From: Halothiobacillaceae bacterium
GTDB lineage: Bacteria > Pseudomonadota > Gammaproteobacteria > Halothiobacillales > Halothiobacillaceae
Direction of reading: 5' to 3'
Assembly: GCA_011380105.1 (NCBI GenBank)
Contig: DRZW01000197.1
Coordinates: 1 to 7,039, forward strand
DNA: 7,039 nucleotides
The translations under genes and the position numbers were made by a program. Shown here in pieces: positions 6,610-7,039 of this stretch (the first letter of the stretch is position 1; each line of letters opens with the position of its first letter). Under the pieces are notes generated by a model. It saw only the letters and a list, made by a program, of their open reading frames with translations. It was not told the DNA's origin and did no database searches.

Positions 6610-6632
6610 CATGTAGATAAATTCAAAATAAC

Positions 6633-6647
6633 AAGGTGGTTATGTGA
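6633..6647 (+). promoter_or_regulatory. ihfB ribosome binding site with overlapping ATGTGA start-stop
   Basis: AAGGTGG (6633-6639) is a strong Shine-Dalgarno-like sequence. Two starts lie within its reach: ATG at 6642-6644, which is followed at once by TGA (6645-6647), and the in-frame ihfB GTG at 6644-6646. The ATG therefore makes a one-codon ORF nested over the true start, which might limit or tune initiation at the GTG. Confidence 0.6.
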
Positions 6648-6946
6648 CTAAATCCGAACTGATTGAACGCTTAGCTCAGCAGCAGAAATACCTTCCCATG
6701 CGGGATATCGAAACCTCCGTGCGGTTATTGCTAGATCAGATGATGCATGCACTAGCCGAGGGCGAGCGGATTGAAATTCGTGGCTTTGGCAGCTTTTCAC
6801 TCAATTATCGCAAGCCCCGCCAAGGAAGAAACCCCAAAACCGGTGAGCAGGTATCACTCGGCGCTAAGTATGTGCCTCATTTTAAGCCCGGCAAAGACCT
6901 ACGTGAGCGAGTAAATGCCGCTGCTCAGCGTAAAGCGGATTTATGA
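6644..6946 (+). CDS. ihfB: Integration host factor subunit beta
   Basis: The 100-aa protein belongs to the HU/IHF DNA-bending family and matches IhfB from its first residues ([14 protein letters not shown]). [11 protein letters not shown] (43-53) and the beta-arm motif GRNPKTG (61-67), whose proline (P64) intercalates into DNA, are present, as is YVPHFKPGK (76-84). It pairs with IhfA to bend DNA sharply at specific sites in transcription, replication and recombination. The GTG start is fixed by homology and by AAGGTGG upstream; the nearby ATG at 6642 is out of frame. E. coli IhfB is 94 aa, so this one has a slightly longer C-terminus (to RKADL). Its stop overlaps the pyrF start by 4 nt. Confidence 0.97.
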   Translation: MTKSELIERLAQQQKYLPMRDIETSVRLLLDQMMHALAEGERIEIRGFGSFSLNYRKPRQGRNPKTGEQVSLGAKYVPHFKPGKDLRERVNAAAQRKADL

Positions 6947-7039
6947 GCATAAAAGCCCAGCCGCGTATATATGTCGCGCTCGATAGCGCCGATGCGGCTG
7001 AAATTCGGCAACTGACCGCACAACTCAATCCATCTGAAG
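6943..7039 (+). CDS. pyrF: Orotidine 5'-phosphate decarboxylase, N-terminal fragment (3' truncated)
   Basis: From the ATG at 6943 the frame is open to the window end (32 complete codons). The product begins [20 protein letters not shown]. The first beta strand IYVALD (9-14) is typical of PyrF, and D14 aligns with the ribose-contacting Asp22 of E. coli PyrF. The enzyme decarboxylates OMP to UMP, the last step of pyrimidine synthesis. The start overlaps the ihfB stop (ATGA) with little Shine-Dalgarno of its own, so translation is probably coupled to ihfB. Only the N-terminus is visible; the call rests on this motif and on the known ihfB-pyrF neighbourhood. Confidence 0.85.
   Translation, partial: MSIKAQPRIYVALDSADAAEIRQLTAQLNPSE

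Overview
The window carries a conserved housekeeping block of a gammaproteobacterium, all on the + strand: the 3' end of pheA, hisC, tyrA, aroA, cmk, rpsA, ihfB and the first codons of pyrF. This is the end of the 'aromatic supraoperon' (serC-pheA-hisC-tyrA-aroA-cmk-rpsA) known from pseudomonads and relatives. S1, IHF-beta and Cmk are close to the E. coli and Pseudomonas proteins from memory. The gene order with hisC inside the aromatic block points to the Pseudomonadales/Cellvibrionales side rather than the enterics. The genus cannot be named from this sequence alone.

Layout. Positions 1-2666 hold prephenate dehydratase (PheA), a class I aminotransferase (HisC) and prephenate/arogenate dehydrogenase (TyrA), which take chorismate-derived prephenate to phenylalanine and tyrosine. 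AroA (2695-4056) makes the chorismate precursor EPSP. Cmk (4060-4716) begins 3 nt after aroA and phosphorylates CMP/dCMP. A 131-nt leader then precedes rpsA (4848-6521, ribosomal protein S1), which ends at a clear intrinsic terminator (6551-6576). A second unit starts behind it: a plausible sigma-70 promoter, ihfB (6644-6946, GTG start), and pyrF overlapping ihfB by 4 nt and running off the window.

Points of interest. (1) tyrA appears frameshifted near its 3' end: an extra A in the AAA run at 2554-2556 cuts the protein to 274 aa, while the missing 36-residue C-terminus is intact in the +1 frame to the stop at 2664-2666. (2) The rpsA leader holds an 11-codon upstream ORF with a good Shine-Dalgarno, overlapping the rpsA start; rpsA itself has no strong Shine-Dalgarno but has a hairpin with GGA in its loop just before the ATG. 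(3) The ihfB GTG start lies inside an ATGTGA start-stop element. (4) ihfB is joined directly to pyrF without the lapA/lapB genes usual between them in pseudomonads.

I see no mobile elements, CRISPR, tRNA or rRNA. There is no gene-free stretch over 300 nt. Apart from the small regulatory features this is an ordinary core region, and I found no evidence of a wholly new system.
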